Source: Gammaproteobacteria bacterium (lineage in GTDB: Bacteria > Pseudomonadota > Gammaproteobacteria > Enterobacterales > Alteromonadaceae). From it: a stretch of 64,000 nucleotides of DNA. Shown one piece after another: positions 23,789 to 32,280 of the stretch (positions within the stretch are counted from its first letter, which is position 1; every line of letters begins with the position of its first letter). Below the pieces are notes generated by a model that did no database searches, was not told the origin of the DNA, and saw only the letters and a program-made list of their open reading frames with translations. Location of the stretch: assembly GCA_018222405.1 (NCBI GenBank), contig JAAFAI010000013.1:1-64000 (forward strand), read 5' to 3'. Both the position numbers and the translations under genes were made by a program.

Positions 23789-24172
23789 ATGTTTAACGCT
23801 ATTCACCACGTAGCCATTATCTGTGACGATTACCCAACATCCAAAGCGTTTTACCAACAGGTGCTGGGGTTTGAGGTAGTGGCTGAGAACTACCGGGCTG
23901 AGCGCGATTCTTATAAATGTGACCTGGCGTTAGCCGATGGTACACAGATTGAGCTATTCTCTTTTCCCGGCGCGCCGGTAAGACCCAGCCGGCCGGAAGC
24001 TCAGGGTCTTCGCCACCTGGCGTTTAAAGTCACGGATATCGATGCAGCTATTAAACATCTGGCCGATCACCAGGTTGAATGTGAACCGGTCAGGGTAGAT
24101 CCTTACACCCAACGCCGTTTTACTTTCTTCAACGATCCAGATGGCTTACCGCTGGAACTCTACGAAATCTAG
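23789..24172 (+). CDS. VOC-family protein, GloA2/YaeR-like (127 aa)
   Basis: This is a single vicinal-oxygen-chelate domain with the paired beta-alpha-beta-beta-beta layout. The features are HHVAIICDDYPTSKAFYQQV, LGFEVVAENYR, GTQIELFSFPGAP, GLRHLAFKVTDIDAAI and FFNDPDGLPLELYEI. Likely metal ligands are His6 or His7, Glu (IELF), His (LRHLAF) and the final Glu (LELYE). It is close to E. coli YaeR and the SMU1112c group, annotated as glyoxalase-like but unproven. The ATG at 23789 has AGGAAGT upstream within the end of the reductase gene. Its stop and the stop of the fructokinase gene on the other strand share the four bases CTAG. Confidence 0.9.
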   Translation: MFNAIHHVAIICDDYPTSKAFYQQVLGFEVVAENYRAERDSYKCDLALADGTQIELFSFPGAPVRPSRPEAQGLRHLAFKVTDIDAAIKHLADHQVECEPVRVDPYTQRRFTFFNDPDGLPLELYEI

Positions 24173-25053
24173 CTGTCCAGTAACGCCAATGCACCAAACA
24201 TCCCGGAGCGGGTGTCCAGGCCGGGTAAACAAATGATGTCTTCCAGGCTTATCCCTTCGGGCATAACAATATAGTCATTCAATTTACCACTGGCGGCCGC
24301 AATCACTTTCTCAACCAGGCCATGTTTTTGCATTACGCCGCCGCCCAGGATAATTTTTTCAGCACTTAACGTCACCATCAGGTTATGGCACATATCCCCC
24401 AATACTTCACTAAGACCATCCCAGGCCGGATGCTCATCCGCAAAAGTGTCAGATGGCTGCGACCAGATTTTGCCCAGCGCGGTACCTGAAGCTAACCCTT
24501 CTACACAGTTTTGGTGAAAGGGGCATACGCCATGAATGCCAGCCGGAGGCTGCACCAGCATATGGCCAATTTCCGGATGTACCAATCCGTGCAGGGGTTT
24601 GCCGTTGATTACCACGCCGCCGCCCACACCGGTACCTACCGTTACATATACCGCCACCTTGGTATCCTGAGCAGCACCCCAGCGATATTCGCCCAGTGCC
24701 GCTCCGTTAACATCGGTATCAATGGTCACTTCACACTCCAGTTGAGCAGCCAGGTGACCAGCTAAATTGGTATGACTCCAGTGTGGCTTGGGTGTTTTTG
24801 TAATGTAACCATAGGTGGCCGAGGCAGGATTTAGATCCAGGGGCCCAAAACTGGCAATGCCCATCTGACTGAAAGCATGGCCGGCTTCACGCTGCTGTTT
24901 AAAGAACGCAACCGTTTTAGCTAAGGTCTCTTCGGGGGTTGTGGTTGGAATGCGAATTTCCGCCACGATATCGCGCCCGGGAGTTACTATCGCACAGTTA
25001 AATTTGGTACCACCGGCTTCAATCACCGCGTAATAAGGATCAGTTAACGCCAT
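24169..25053 (-). CDS. ROK-family fructokinase (294 aa)
   Basis: This is an ASKHA-fold sugar kinase. The ATP site is AVIEAGGTKFNCAIV (DxGGT-like, here EAGGT), the catalytic Asp is in DTDVNGAALGE and the phosphate motif is VTVGTGVGGGVVING. The ROK zinc site reads HPEIGHM...CPFHQNCVEGL, as in ScrK/GmuE-type fructokinases. It phosphorylates fructose to fructose-6-phosphate. It is divergent from the amylosucrase gene, whose reaction releases fructose from sucrose. The pair forms a compact sucrose-use module. No sucrose transporter or LacI-type regulator gene lies in the window next to it. Confidence 0.9.
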   Translation of the reverse strand: MALTDPYYAVIEAGGTKFNCAIVTPGRDIVAEIRIPTTTPEETLAKTVAFFKQQREAGHAFSQMGIASFGPLDLNPASATYGYITKTPKPHWSHTNLAGHLAAQLECEVTIDTDVNGAALGEYRWGAAQDTKVAVYVTVGTGVGGGVVINGKPLHGLVHPEIGHMLVQPPAGIHGVCPFHQNCVEGLASGTALGKIWSQPSDTFADEHPAWDGLSEVLGDMCHNLMVTLSAEKIILGGGVMQKHGLVEKVIAAASGKLNDYIVMPEGISLEDIICLPGLDTRSGMFGALALLDS

Positions 25054-25236
25054 CTGCTATTGCCTCAAAGTTCTGCAAGCGTTGTTCAATTAACCCACAG
25101 TATTGCTGCGGATTATCATGACATCGTTATGGTTGAGTTTATATCCGTTATGTCTGCTGTTTTGTAAAGTATCGAGCCAAAGATTTCGCCTTCGCATCCT
25201 GAAGCTGACAATTAACAAAAATAACACAAACATAAA

Positions 25237-25250
25237 AACTTAATCTTTTA
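25237..25250 (+). promoter_or_regulatory. Degenerate copy of the presumed amylosucrase operator
   Basis: AACTTAATCTTTTA matches 13 of 14 positions of the sequence at 25342-25355, exactly 105 bp away, which is close to ten helical turns. Its right half is not palindromic. It may be an auxiliary site for looping by a dimeric or tetrameric repressor, or chance in an AT-rich region. Confidence 0.3.
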
Positions 25251-25343
25251 GCTTAATTTAAGAAATTAGTAATCAAATAAACCTCTTACCAGTAAGCTGT
25301 GACTTTTGATAGAGATTTACTTGTAAATTTCTTGCTAATTTAA

Positions 25344-25357
25344 CTTAATCGTTTAAG
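25344..25357. promoter_or_regulatory. LacI-type palindromic operator candidate upstream of amylosucrase
   Basis: CTTAATCGTTTAAG is a 14-bp palindrome (CTTAA/TTAAG arms) with a central CG, the usual look of LacI/GalR-family operators. It lies 92 bp before the amylosucrase start in the 396-bp AT-rich gap 25054-25449 shared with the divergent fructokinase gene. No other gene is in that gap. The cognate regulator is not in this window. Confidence 0.45.
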
Positions 25358-25449
25358 ATTAAAGCTAGCAAAGCTTAGTTTTGCTGTAAACAAATTTGTG
25401 AAACTTTTGTAAAACCACCTGAAGCAAGTCAGTTGGCTGGAGAATACTG

Positions 25450-27399
25450 ATGAATTACGCGGCGTCGAGTGAACAATGCCTGAGCAGAATACTGGCAGGG
25501 TTAGACTTATCGTTTTTGTCACAGCGCGATCTCAAGCTTTTCACCAATCGCCTTAACAGCCATTTTGACGAACTGTTCACACGCTATGTGGATGTCTTCG
25601 GACACCAGTACGACTGTTATTATCATTTGTCACAGTTAGTCCTGTCGCTGGCCATGGGGCTTAAAAACCGTAAAGCCGATTTGAAACGCCTCGATAAAGC
25701 CAGAAGCAACGATGACAAGCTGTGGCACCAGCAGGAAAACCAGATCGGTATGGCTTGCTATGTGGATTTAATGGGTCCAACCCTTACCGAACTGCAGGCC
25801 AAAATTCCTTATTTTAAGTCACTTGGCCTTACTTACCTGCACCTTATGCCACTGTATGCCTCGCCGGAAGGTGACAGCGACGGCGGTTATGCAGTGTCTG
25901 ACTATCGCAAGGTCAACCCGGTGCTGGGCAATATGAAAGAGCTCGAGGCGCTGTCTAAAGCGTTACGGGATGCCGGTATTAATCTGGTACTGGATTTTGT
26001 GTTCAACCACACCTCCGACGAACACCGCTGGGCAAAAGCTGCCCTGGCTGGCGACAAAAACTACCAGAACTATTACTACCTGTTTGATGATCGCACCATT
26101 CCCGACCAGTACGAGCAGAGTCTGCGTGAGATATTCCCGCAGGTTCGCCGTGGCAGCTTTACCTGGAACGAGACGATGCAAAAGTGGGTCTGGACGACTT
26201 TTAATAGTTTTCAGTGGGATTTGAACTATAGCAACCCGGCAGTGTTCAACGCCATTACCGAAGAAATGCTGTTTCTGGCCAACATTGGTTGCGCGGCATT
26301 ACGCCTGGATGCGTTGGCTTTCATCTGGAAGCAGATGGGCACCAACTGCGAAAACCAGCCTAATGCTCACAAACTGATCCAGGCGTTTAACTGCTGCCTG
26401 CAAATTACAGCACCAGCGGTGGTATTTAAGTCGGAAGCCATTGTGCACCCCGACGAAGTGCTTAAATATATTCGCCAGGATGAATGTCAGCTTTCCTATA
26501 ACCCTCTGTTGATGGCTCTTATCTGGAACAGCCTGGCTACGCGCAAAACGCGCTTACTCACCAGCTCGATGCAAAAGAGCTTCGCCATTGAACAAGATTG
26601 CAGCTGGGTAAACTATGTACGCTGCCATGATGATATCGGCTGGACTTTTGATGACGCCGTGGCCCATCAACTGGGTATTAACCCATACGATCATCGGTAT
26701 TTCCTGAATCAGTTCTTTACCGGACGCTTCGAAGGCTCCTATGCCGACGGTGTGCCGTTTGCAGAAAATCCATCAAACGGTGACTGTCGGGTGTGTGGTT
26801 CACTGGCATCGTTATGCGGCCTGGAAGGTGCTTTACAGGCCAATGATCAACAGGCAATCGACACTGCTGTGCGCCGTATCATGCTGGTTCACGGGGTAAT
26901 TATGAGCATCGGCGGCATACCATTGCTTTATTCCGGTGATGAAATGGGTTTACTCAATGACTACAGTTATCGTGACGATCCGGCCAAAGCTCATGATGAT
27001 CGCTGGGTAAATAGAATTGCCGTCACTTCAGCACACATCGACGACATTGAAGCTGCGCCGGCAGCCACTGACTCACTCGAGCGAAAAACCCAAAAAGCGA
27101 TTTTTGCCGGAATTAAACAGCTAATTAATTTGCGCAAAGAGCATGCTGTGTTTGGTCAGGCCCGCACCCACATTTTACAAACTGCCAACCAGCATTGCTT
27201 TGTATACTGCCGGGTAGCGGATGATGGGCAAAAACTGTTAGCTCTATGTAACTTCAGTGAGCACCCGCAAATTCTTCAGAGCAGCGTGCTGGAAGTATTT
27301 GATGGTAAACCCGCAACAGACTTACTTAGCAATAATCGCATCGATAAGGGCTCAGACATTCGCTTAGCGCCTTACCAACAATGTTGGTTACTCGGCTAA
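25450..27399 (+). CDS. Amylosucrase, GH13 subfamily 4 (649 aa)
   Basis: The enzyme transfers glucose from sucrose onto an alpha-1,4-glucan and frees fructose. Region signatures match Neisseria polysaccharea amylosucrase: nucleophile D287 in ALRLDALAFIWKQMG, acid/base E329 in FKSEAIVHPDEV and transition-state stabiliser D394 in RCHDDIGWTF. DFVFNHTSDEH (182-192) and GDSDGGYAVSDYR (141-153) are the usual substrate-site regions. The N-terminal helical domain (1-90) and C-terminal beta domain are both present. Length agrees with amylosucrases known from Alteromonas. No signal peptide is seen, so it acts in the cytoplasm. GGAG is 7 nt before the ATG. A sucrose phosphorylase is unlikely given the amylosucrase-specific KQMGT.CEN.PN segment. 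Confidence 0.95.
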   Translation: MNYAASSEQCLSRILAGLDLSFLSQRDLKLFTNRLNSHFDELFTRYVDVFGHQYDCYYHLSQLVLSLAMGLKNRKADLKRLDKARSNDDKLWHQQENQIGMACYVDLMGPTLTELQAKIPYFKSLGLTYLHLMPLYASPEGDSDGGYAVSDYRKVNPVLGNMKELEALSKALRDAGINLVLDFVFNHTSDEHRWAKAALAGDKNYQNYYYLFDDRTIPDQYEQSLREIFPQVRRGSFTWNETMQKWVWTTFNSFQWDLNYSNPAVFNAITEEMLFLANIGCAALRLDALAFIWKQMGTNCENQPNAHKLIQAFNCCLQITAPAVVFKSEAIVHPDEVLKYIRQDECQLSYNPLLMALIWNSLATRKTRLLTSSMQKSFAIEQDCSWVNYVRCHDDIGWTFDDAVAHQLGINPYDHRYFLNQFFTGRFEGSYADGVPFAENPSNGDCRVCGSLASLCGLEGALQANDQQAIDTAVRRIMLVHGVIMSIGGIPLLYSGDEMGLLNDYSYRDDPAKAHDDRWVNRIAVTSAHIDDIEAAPAATDSLERKTQKAIFAGIKQLINLRKEHAVFGQARTHILQTANQHCFVYCRVADDGQKLLALCNFSEHPQILQSSVLEVFDGKPATDLLSNNRIDKGSDIRLAPYQQCWLLG

Positions 27400-27409
27400 T
27401 GAGCACATA

Positions 27410-27462
27410 GAAAGAGGGGGCCTGATAAGAGTTTAAAGTAAAAATCATGTCCCCTTTTCTAC
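27410..27462 (+). terminator. Weak terminator after amylosucrase
   Basis: AGAAAGAGGGGGCCTGAT (about 27408-27425) can pair imperfectly with ATCATGTCCCCTTTTCT (about 27446-27462), giving a G/C core and a U-rich end. The fit is loose. The rest of the 320-bp gap 27400-27719 shows a 7-bp perfect hairpin at 27659-27675 (CAATCAT-CTT-ATGATTG) in the leader of the next gene. Confidence 0.4.
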
Positions 27463-27719
27463 TATTTTCCGCCCCGTACTGATCGAGCCCGCCCGATACC
27501 CAGTACGTATCACTAATTTAATTCCCTATCCGCCGGTGACATTTTGCAGAGCTGCTATACTTAGCGCTGTGAAGCTGAGTTTCACATTAATGTGCCCATT
27601 ACTGAGATAATAGGGCGTCGGGTATCACTTACATATCCAGGTACAGTAAGAAGCAGGGCAATCATCTTATGATTGTTAGAGAAGGAATCGCTGTTTCGTA
27701 AAAAAGGAGCAAACGGAAA

Positions 27720-27923
27720 ATGCTAGGCCAGGCTTATTTAGAATATCGCTGTCCTCGCTGTGGTTATATTAATGCCATAGCCAGAGAAACCGTTTTAGAC
27801 ATGTATAAGGAACAGTCCGATGCATGTCAGCACTGTCAGCAAAAACTCGAAATAATTGCTGCCAACGGAATTAATGATCAAATTAACCTTATCGTTTCGG
27901 AACAGGAAGACGGCGCGAAGTAA
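27720..27923 (+). CDS. Small zinc-ribbon protein, unknown function (67 aa)
   Basis: Two CxxC pairs, CPRC (11-14) and CQHC (36-39), set 22 residues apart make a classic zinc ribbon. An acidic, glutamine-rich tail follows. There is no other domain. AAGGAG lies about 10 nt before the ATG, and a strong terminator follows 14 bp after the stop, so this is a real, self-contained transcription unit. The leader contains a hairpin (27659-27675). I do not recognise the family; small zinc ribbons often bind nucleic acid or partner proteins. Confidence 0.72.
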   Translation: MLGQAYLEYRCPRCGYINAIARETVLDMYKEQSDACQHCQQKLEIIAANGINDQINLIVSEQEDGAK

Positions 27924-27936
27924 TCATCAGAAAACA

Positions 27937-27969
27937 AAAAAGGGGATGCAGTTACTGCATCCCCTTTTT
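27937..27969. terminator. Strong bidirectional intrinsic terminator
   Basis: AAAAAGGGGATGCAG (27937-27951) and CTGCATCCCCTTTTT (27955-27969) are perfect complements around TTA. The A/T ends give a U-run on both strands. It closes the zinc-ribbon gene on the plus strand and folE (ending at 27993) on the minus strand. Confidence 0.93.
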
Positions 27970-27992
27970 GCTTTGAACTCTGCATTCGGTTT

Positions 27993-28679
27993 CTAGCCGC
28001 CAAAAAACTCACGGCGCAACTGCGCGTCAGCCAGAAATTGCCCGCCCAGTGCCGATGTTTTGGTGTAAGAAAGACTATCCCGTATGCCTCTTGCTTTTAC
28101 ACAGTAATGTGTAGCGTTAATCACTACCGCCACATCTTCAGTGCCAGTTAGTGCCTGCAAGGCCACCAGCACTTGCTGAGTAAGACGTTCCTGTACCTGA
28201 GGACGCTGGGCAAAGAAACCTACCAGGCGATTAATTTTAGACAAACCAATCACAGTGTCTTTTGGAATGTAAGCTACCGTGGCAGTCCCGTCGATAGTAA
28301 CAAAATGATGTTCACAGGTACTGGTAAGGCTGATATCACTTACCTGAACCGGCTGCCCCACCTGCATCTTGTTTTCAATCTGGGTGATCTTAGGAAACTT
28401 ACGATAATCCAGCCCGGAGAATATTTCATCGACATACATTTTAGCGATGCGCTCTGGCGTTTCCGACAGGCTATCATCAGACAAATCCAGGCCGAGCGTT
28501 TCCATCACGTCCCGCATGGCGTGCTCTATCCGCTGGCGCTTCGCCTCGTCGCTCAGACCATTTTCTAACATAGGTGTTTCCAGACCTTTTTCTACCAGTG
28601 CTTCATGCACCAGCAATGCCTCTTTGGAAATGCCCAGTTTTACAGCATCGCGCACAACTACCGCTTCTTTTGCAAACAT
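27993..28679 (-). CDS. folE: GTP cyclohydrolase I, type IA (228 aa)
   Basis: FolE converts GTP to dihydroneopterin triphosphate, the first step to folate and monapterin. Zinc ligands C122, H125 (STCEHHF) and C193 (HYCVKARG) are all present. The block [20 protein letters not shown] is nearly identical to E. coli FolE. The E. coli-like [19 protein letters not shown] starts at residue 18, preceded by a short extension from ATG 28679. It is divergent from folM (143 bp between starts). The two encode early and late steps of dihydromonapterin or tetrahydrofolate synthesis, suggesting common control. Confidence 0.96.
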   Translation of the reverse strand: MFAKEAVVVRDAVKLGISKEALLVHEALVEKGLETPMLENGLSDEAKRQRIEHAMRDVMETLGLDLSDDSLSETPERIAKMYVDEIFSGLDYRKFPKITQIENKMQVGQPVQVSDISLTSTCEHHFVTIDGTATVAYIPKDTVIGLSKINRLVGFFAQRPQVQERLTQQVLVALQALTGTEDVAVVINATHYCVKARGIRDSLSYTKTSALGGQFLADAQLRREFFGG

Positions 28680-28822
28680 TCACTCATTCCGTAACAACGA
28701 CTAACCCTGCTTATACTATCGATACTGCAGATTAGGATTAAAATAACCTGTTAATTTGTCATTAAAACGATCTGCAATCCGTGTAAAGTCGTAATTAGTA
28801 CCAAAATTATCGGAGGTATTTT

Positions 28823-29533
28823 TTGTCTTTACCTATACTCATCACCGGTGGCAGTCAGCGTCTCGGACTTGCGATTGCACAGGATCTGCTGGCCAATGAC
28901 CAACCGGTTATCATCACATACCGACGACACAAGCCGTCTGTCGACGAGCTGAAAAATGCCGGCGCTGTTGTGTTGGAGGCGGATTTTAGCACTCAGGCGG
29001 GTATTTCGCGAGCAATAGAAGAAATAAAACGCACTGCGCCAAAGTTACGGGGCATTATTCACAATGCATCAGACTGGGTGCCGGAAAGCCCGGAAACCGC
29101 GCCTGGCGATTTGATGCATGACATGATGATGGTACATGCCAATGCACCTTATCAACTCAACCTGGCACTGAAAGACGCTTTGCGGTCTGAAGACGGTACG
29201 CTATCGGACATCATCCACATGACCGATTATGTGCAGAACACCGGCAGCGAAAATCACATTGCCTATGCTGCCAGCAAAGCTGCGCTGCACAACCTGACCC
29301 TGTCGTTTGCCCGGGTTTATGCGCCACATGTAAAGGTAAATAGTATTGCACCGTCACTGGTGATGTTTAACGACGACGACACTCAGGAATACCGGGAAAA
29401 GGCACTCAACAAAAATCTGTTGGGTATGGTTCCCGGTGCGCAGGAAGCGGTTAAAGCGGTAAACTATCTGCTTACAGCTGAATATGTCACCGGCCAGACC
29501 TTACATTTAAATGGCGGCAGAAATTTAAAATAG
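28823..29533 (+). CDS. folM: Dihydromonapterin reductase FolM (236 aa)
   Basis: This is a short-chain dehydrogenase with the NADPH loop GGSQRLG (9-15) followed by TYRRHK. RR after the second strand is the marker of pteridine reductases. The catalytic Tyr148 and Lys152 lie in YAASK. It reduces dihydromonapterin to tetrahydromonapterin and can act as a dihydrofolate reductase. The start is TTG, set by an excellent CGGAGG 6-7 nt upstream; no ATG is available before the nucleotide-binding loop. It is divergent from folE, which fits the pathway. Confidence 0.93.
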   Translation: MSLPILITGGSQRLGLAIAQDLLANDQPVIITYRRHKPSVDELKNAGAVVLEADFSTQAGISRAIEEIKRTAPKLRGIIHNASDWVPESPETAPGDLMHDMMMVHANAPYQLNLALKDALRSEDGTLSDIIHMTDYVQNTGSENHIAYAASKAALHNLTLSFARVYAPHVKVNSIAPSLVMFNDDDTQEYREKALNKNLLGMVPGAQEAVKAVNYLLTAEYVTGQTLHLNGGRNLK

Positions 29534-29555
29534 CCAACATCCTGCACCTAAGTTG

Positions 29556-29584
29556 TTGGCCCATAAGGGCCGACAGCGTATAAT
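29556..29584 (+). promoter_or_regulatory. Sigma-70 promoter of aguAB with overlapping palindrome
   Basis: TTGGCC (29556-29561), a 17-nt spacer and a perfect TATAAT (29579-29584) precede aguA. The palindrome TTGACCTGTCAA (29584-29595, arms TTGAC/GTCAA) overlaps the last base of the -10 box and the predicted start site. This is where a repressor would block initiation. The regulator is unknown. Confidence 0.65.
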
Positions 29585-29615
29585 TGACCTGTCAAATACT
29601 TAATCAGGAAACACT

Positions 29616-30665
29616 GTGACCACCTCACTTATTCCAGAATGGAAAGCCAGCGAAGCGGTTATTCTGGCCTGGCCTCATCAGGACACTGACTGGGCGCCAT
29701 GGTTAGAAGACGCTCGTCAGACTTATCTGTCTATCATCCGCATTATCAACGCCAATCAGGCCGGTGTACTATTGTTGTGCCGCGAAGAAGATATGGATGA
29801 TGTGGAAAGCCGGCTGGCAGCCGATGCCCGGGTGATGCTAATCAAAGCTGATTACAATGATACCTGGGCCCGGGATTTTGCTTTTTTAAGCTGCGGCAAC
29901 TCCGAAGCCCCCTACCCGGTAGAGTTCACCTTTAATGGCTGGGGTAATAAGTTTGACGCCAGCAAGGATAATCAGGTTAATCAGCGCTATCTGGCGCCAT
30001 TATGCAGCGAAAAACTACGTACATCGTCGATCGTGGCTGAAGGTGGTGCGTTGGAAATTGACGATAGCGGTCACTTGTTATCCACCGCATCCTGCCTTTA
30101 TAATCCAGCCCGTAACGGCGATATGAGCGGCGACGCTTACCGTGAGGAATTTACCGCTTTTCTGGGCTGTGCGCAGCTGTCGATATTTGCCCACGGGCAC
30201 CTGGAAGGCGACGATACCGATGGCCACATTGACACGCTGGTGCGTTTTACGCCCACCCGCGGTCTGGTGATTCAGGCCGCCGAAAACCGCCCCGAAGACA
30301 ACCATTATCAGGGCTTATCTGCGCTGGTAAAGGAGTGCGCTGAAACGTTACCTGATCATACCCGCTACTTATTGCCGTTACCGGCCATGTTTAACGACGA
30401 TGGCGACAGGTTACCGGCATCTTATGCTAATTATCTTATCTGTAATCATACCGTTTTATTACCGGTTTACGGTCAGCCTGAAGACAGTGAGGCAGTAGCG
30501 GTGATGCAGCAGGCGTTTCCGCATCACGAAATAGTGCCGGTTAACTGTGCAACGCTGGTTCAACAATTCGGCAGCCTGCACTGCATTACCATGCAGATCC
30601 CCTGTAACACTTTAAAAACCGATGTCATTCACCAATTAAACTCAGGAGTGAGCCGTTATGTCTGA
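29616..30665 (+). CDS. aguA: Agmatine deiminase (349 aa)
   Basis: This enzyme of the peptidylarginine deiminase-like guanidino-group-modifying fold converts agmatine to N-carbamoylputrescine and ammonia. Visible active-site regions are NDTWARDFAF, the conserved HGHLEGDDTDGHID (His plus Asp) and the nucleophile Cys323 in GSLHCITMQIP near the C-terminus. WKASEAVILAWPH is the typical start. The start codon is GTG with AGGA 7 nt upstream. Its stop overlaps the start of aguB by 8 nt (ATGTCTGA), so translation is coupled. Together they make putrescine from agmatine. Confidence 0.94.
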   Translation: MTTSLIPEWKASEAVILAWPHQDTDWAPWLEDARQTYLSIIRIINANQAGVLLLCREEDMDDVESRLAADARVMLIKADYNDTWARDFAFLSCGNSEAPYPVEFTFNGWGNKFDASKDNQVNQRYLAPLCSEKLRTSSIVAEGGALEIDDSGHLLSTASCLYNPARNGDMSGDAYREEFTAFLGCAQLSIFAHGHLEGDDTDGHIDTLVRFTPTRGLVIQAAENRPEDNHYQGLSALVKECAETLPDHTRYLLPLPAMFNDDGDRLPASYANYLICNHTVLLPVYGQPEDSEAVAVMQQAFPHHEIVPVNCATLVQQFGSLHCITMQIPCNTLKTDVIHQLNSGVSRYV

Positions 30666-31551
30666 GCGCACCTTAAAGGTTGGACTGGTTCAACAGTCTG
30701 TCGCCGACAACGATAAAGCCACCAACTGGAATAAAAGCGCGGCCCGAATTGCCGAGCTCGCCAAACACGGCGCCGAGCTGATCCTACTGCAGGAACTGCA
30801 CAGCACCCTATACTTCTGCCAGAACGAAGATACCGATGCCTTTGATCTGGCCGAACCTATTCCCGGCCCGGCAACCGACTTTTTTGGCAAAATTGCTGAA
30901 CAGCACAATATTGTGCTGGTGACCTCATTGTTTGAAAAGCGCGGCTCCGGGCTCTATCACAACACTGCCGTAGTATTCGATCGCAGTCGCGAGATTGCCG
31001 GAAAGTATCGCAAAATGCACATTCCGGATGACCCGGGTTTTTATGAGAAGTTTTATTTTACGCCAGGCGATATGGGGTTTGAACCGATTCAAACCAGTGT
31101 GGGTAAACTGGGTGTGTTGGTATGCTGGGATCAGTGGTATCCGGAAGCTGCACGCCTGATGGCCATGGCCGGCGCTGAAATTCTGTTTTATCCCACCGCA
31201 ATCGGTTGGGATATGACCGACAGCGAGGATGAGCGTAAGCGCCAGCACGATGCATGGCATACCATTCAGCGTGCCCATGCCGTAGCCAATTCGGTACCGG
31301 TCATTGTGGCTAACCGCACCGGTTTTGAAACCTCACCAACCGAAGGCGATCCGGGTATTCAGTTCTGGGGACAGAGCTTTATTGCCGGGCCACAGGGTGA
31401 GATCCTCGCTCAGGCCAGCAGTGACAAGGAAGAAACCTTACTGGTGGATCTTGATATGACCCGTACTGAACAGGTCAAGCGGATTTGGCCCTACTTCCGC
31501 GACCGCCGCATCGACGCTTATGACGATCTGGTCAAACGCTGGCGCGATTAA
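30658..31551 (+). CDS. aguB: N-carbamoylputrescine amidase (297 aa)
   Basis: This is a nitrilase-superfamily amidohydrolase with the catalytic triad E46 (LLQELHST), K119 (KYRKMHIPDD) and C156 (GVLVCWDQWYPE). It hydrolyses N-carbamoylputrescine to putrescine, CO2 and ammonia. KMHIPDDPGFYEKFYF is characteristic for the AguB group. The gene overlaps aguA by 8 nt and completes the two-step route. It is convergent with pdeM (1-bp gap). No arginine decarboxylase is in the window, so the source of agmatine lies elsewhere. Confidence 0.95.
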   Translation: MSERTLKVGLVQQSVADNDKATNWNKSAARIAELAKHGAELILLQELHSTLYFCQNEDTDAFDLAEPIPGPATDFFGKIAEQHNIVLVTSLFEKRGSGLYHNTAVVFDRSREIAGKYRKMHIPDDPGFYEKFYFTPGDMGFEPIQTSVGKLGVLVCWDQWYPEAARLMAMAGAEILFYPTAIGWDMTDSEDERKRQHDAWHTIQRAHAVANSVPVIVANRTGFETSPTEGDPGIQFWGQSFIAGPQGEILAQASSDKEETLLVDLDMTRTEQVKRIWPYFRDRRIDAYDDLVKRWRD

Positions 31552-31552
31552 T

Positions 31553-32278
31553 CTAGCTACCAGCAGGCAGTGCAATAACGCGCTGCTCACACAATACATA
31601 GCACTGGCGTTGCGATTTAGGCGCCAGTGCCGTTAACACTTCATCTTCTATATTCAAGCCACCGGTGTACTGACCAAGTGCTGGCATCAGCATCAGTGTG
31701 TCAGTGATCACCAGGCTTTTGCCGCTAAAACGCCGCTTGCCTGAGACAAACCCGGCTTTAGGGTGGAAATGACCGACAATCTGCAAGCTATTGTTATCCT
31801 GTGGAATATGCCGGCAATGAATCAGGCTGCCCTGCTGAGTGCGTAGTGGATAACTCTCAGCCCGCAGCCCACCCAGCGCTTCGGGTACCTGGGGATCATG
31901 ATTCCCTTCCAGCCAGATCCATTCTTTCACACTTAGCACTAACGCCTTAAGTTGGGCGACATCGTCGGCTAAAAAGCGCTCAAAAGCGTGAACATCATGA
32001 AAGCTATCGCCCAGACAGAGCACTCGTTGCGGTTTATAACATGTCAGCAAGGCGGCAATGCTCTTCAGTGTTGCCCGGGAATCATAACGGGGTACAGGGG
32101 AGGCATATTGCGATAGATAACTGCCTTTTTCAAAATGCAGGTCAGCCAGTAACAGACAATCCTGTTCCGGCCAGTACAACGCCGCACGGCTATCGAGTAG
32201 CCATAAGCTGCCACCAAATCGGACGGGGAATACCTGTCTGGAGTCGATTAACTGTTGTAACCGGGTAGTTGAAAGCAT
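31553..32278 (-). CDS. pdeM: Ligase-associated metallophosphoesterase PdeM (241 aa)
   Basis: A calcineurin-like phosphoesterase is shown by its metal-binding motifs in order: ADLHFEKG, LGDSFHD, LEGNHD and IVGHFHPK. The form is that of the DNA ligase-associated phosphoesterase family (PdeM), found beside an Lhr-like helicase, a beta-lactamase-fold exonuclease and an ATP-dependent ligase, as here. It is 2 bp downstream of the helicase gene, so the two are co-transcribed. The natural substrate is not well established; a DNA-end or nucleotide phosphodiester is likely from context. Confidence 0.92.
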   Translation of the reverse strand: MLSTTRLQQLIDSRQVFPVRFGGSLWLLDSRAALYWPEQDCLLLADLHFEKGSYLSQYASPVPRYDSRATLKSIAALLTCYKPQRVLCLGDSFHDVHAFERFLADDVAQLKALVLSVKEWIWLEGNHDPQVPEALGGLRAESYPLRTQQGSLIHCRHIPQDNNSLQIVGHFHPKAGFVSGKRRFSGKSLVITDTLMLMPALGQYTGGLNIEDEVLTALAPKSQRQCYVLCEQRVIALPAGS

Positions 32279-32280
32279 AT

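Noticed and set aside
25450..27399. Sucrose phosphorylase or trehalose synthase for the GH13 gene
   Set aside because: The residues around the nucleophile (FIWKQMGTNCEN) and acid/base (KSEAIVHPDEV) and the N-terminal helical domain are those of amylosucrase.
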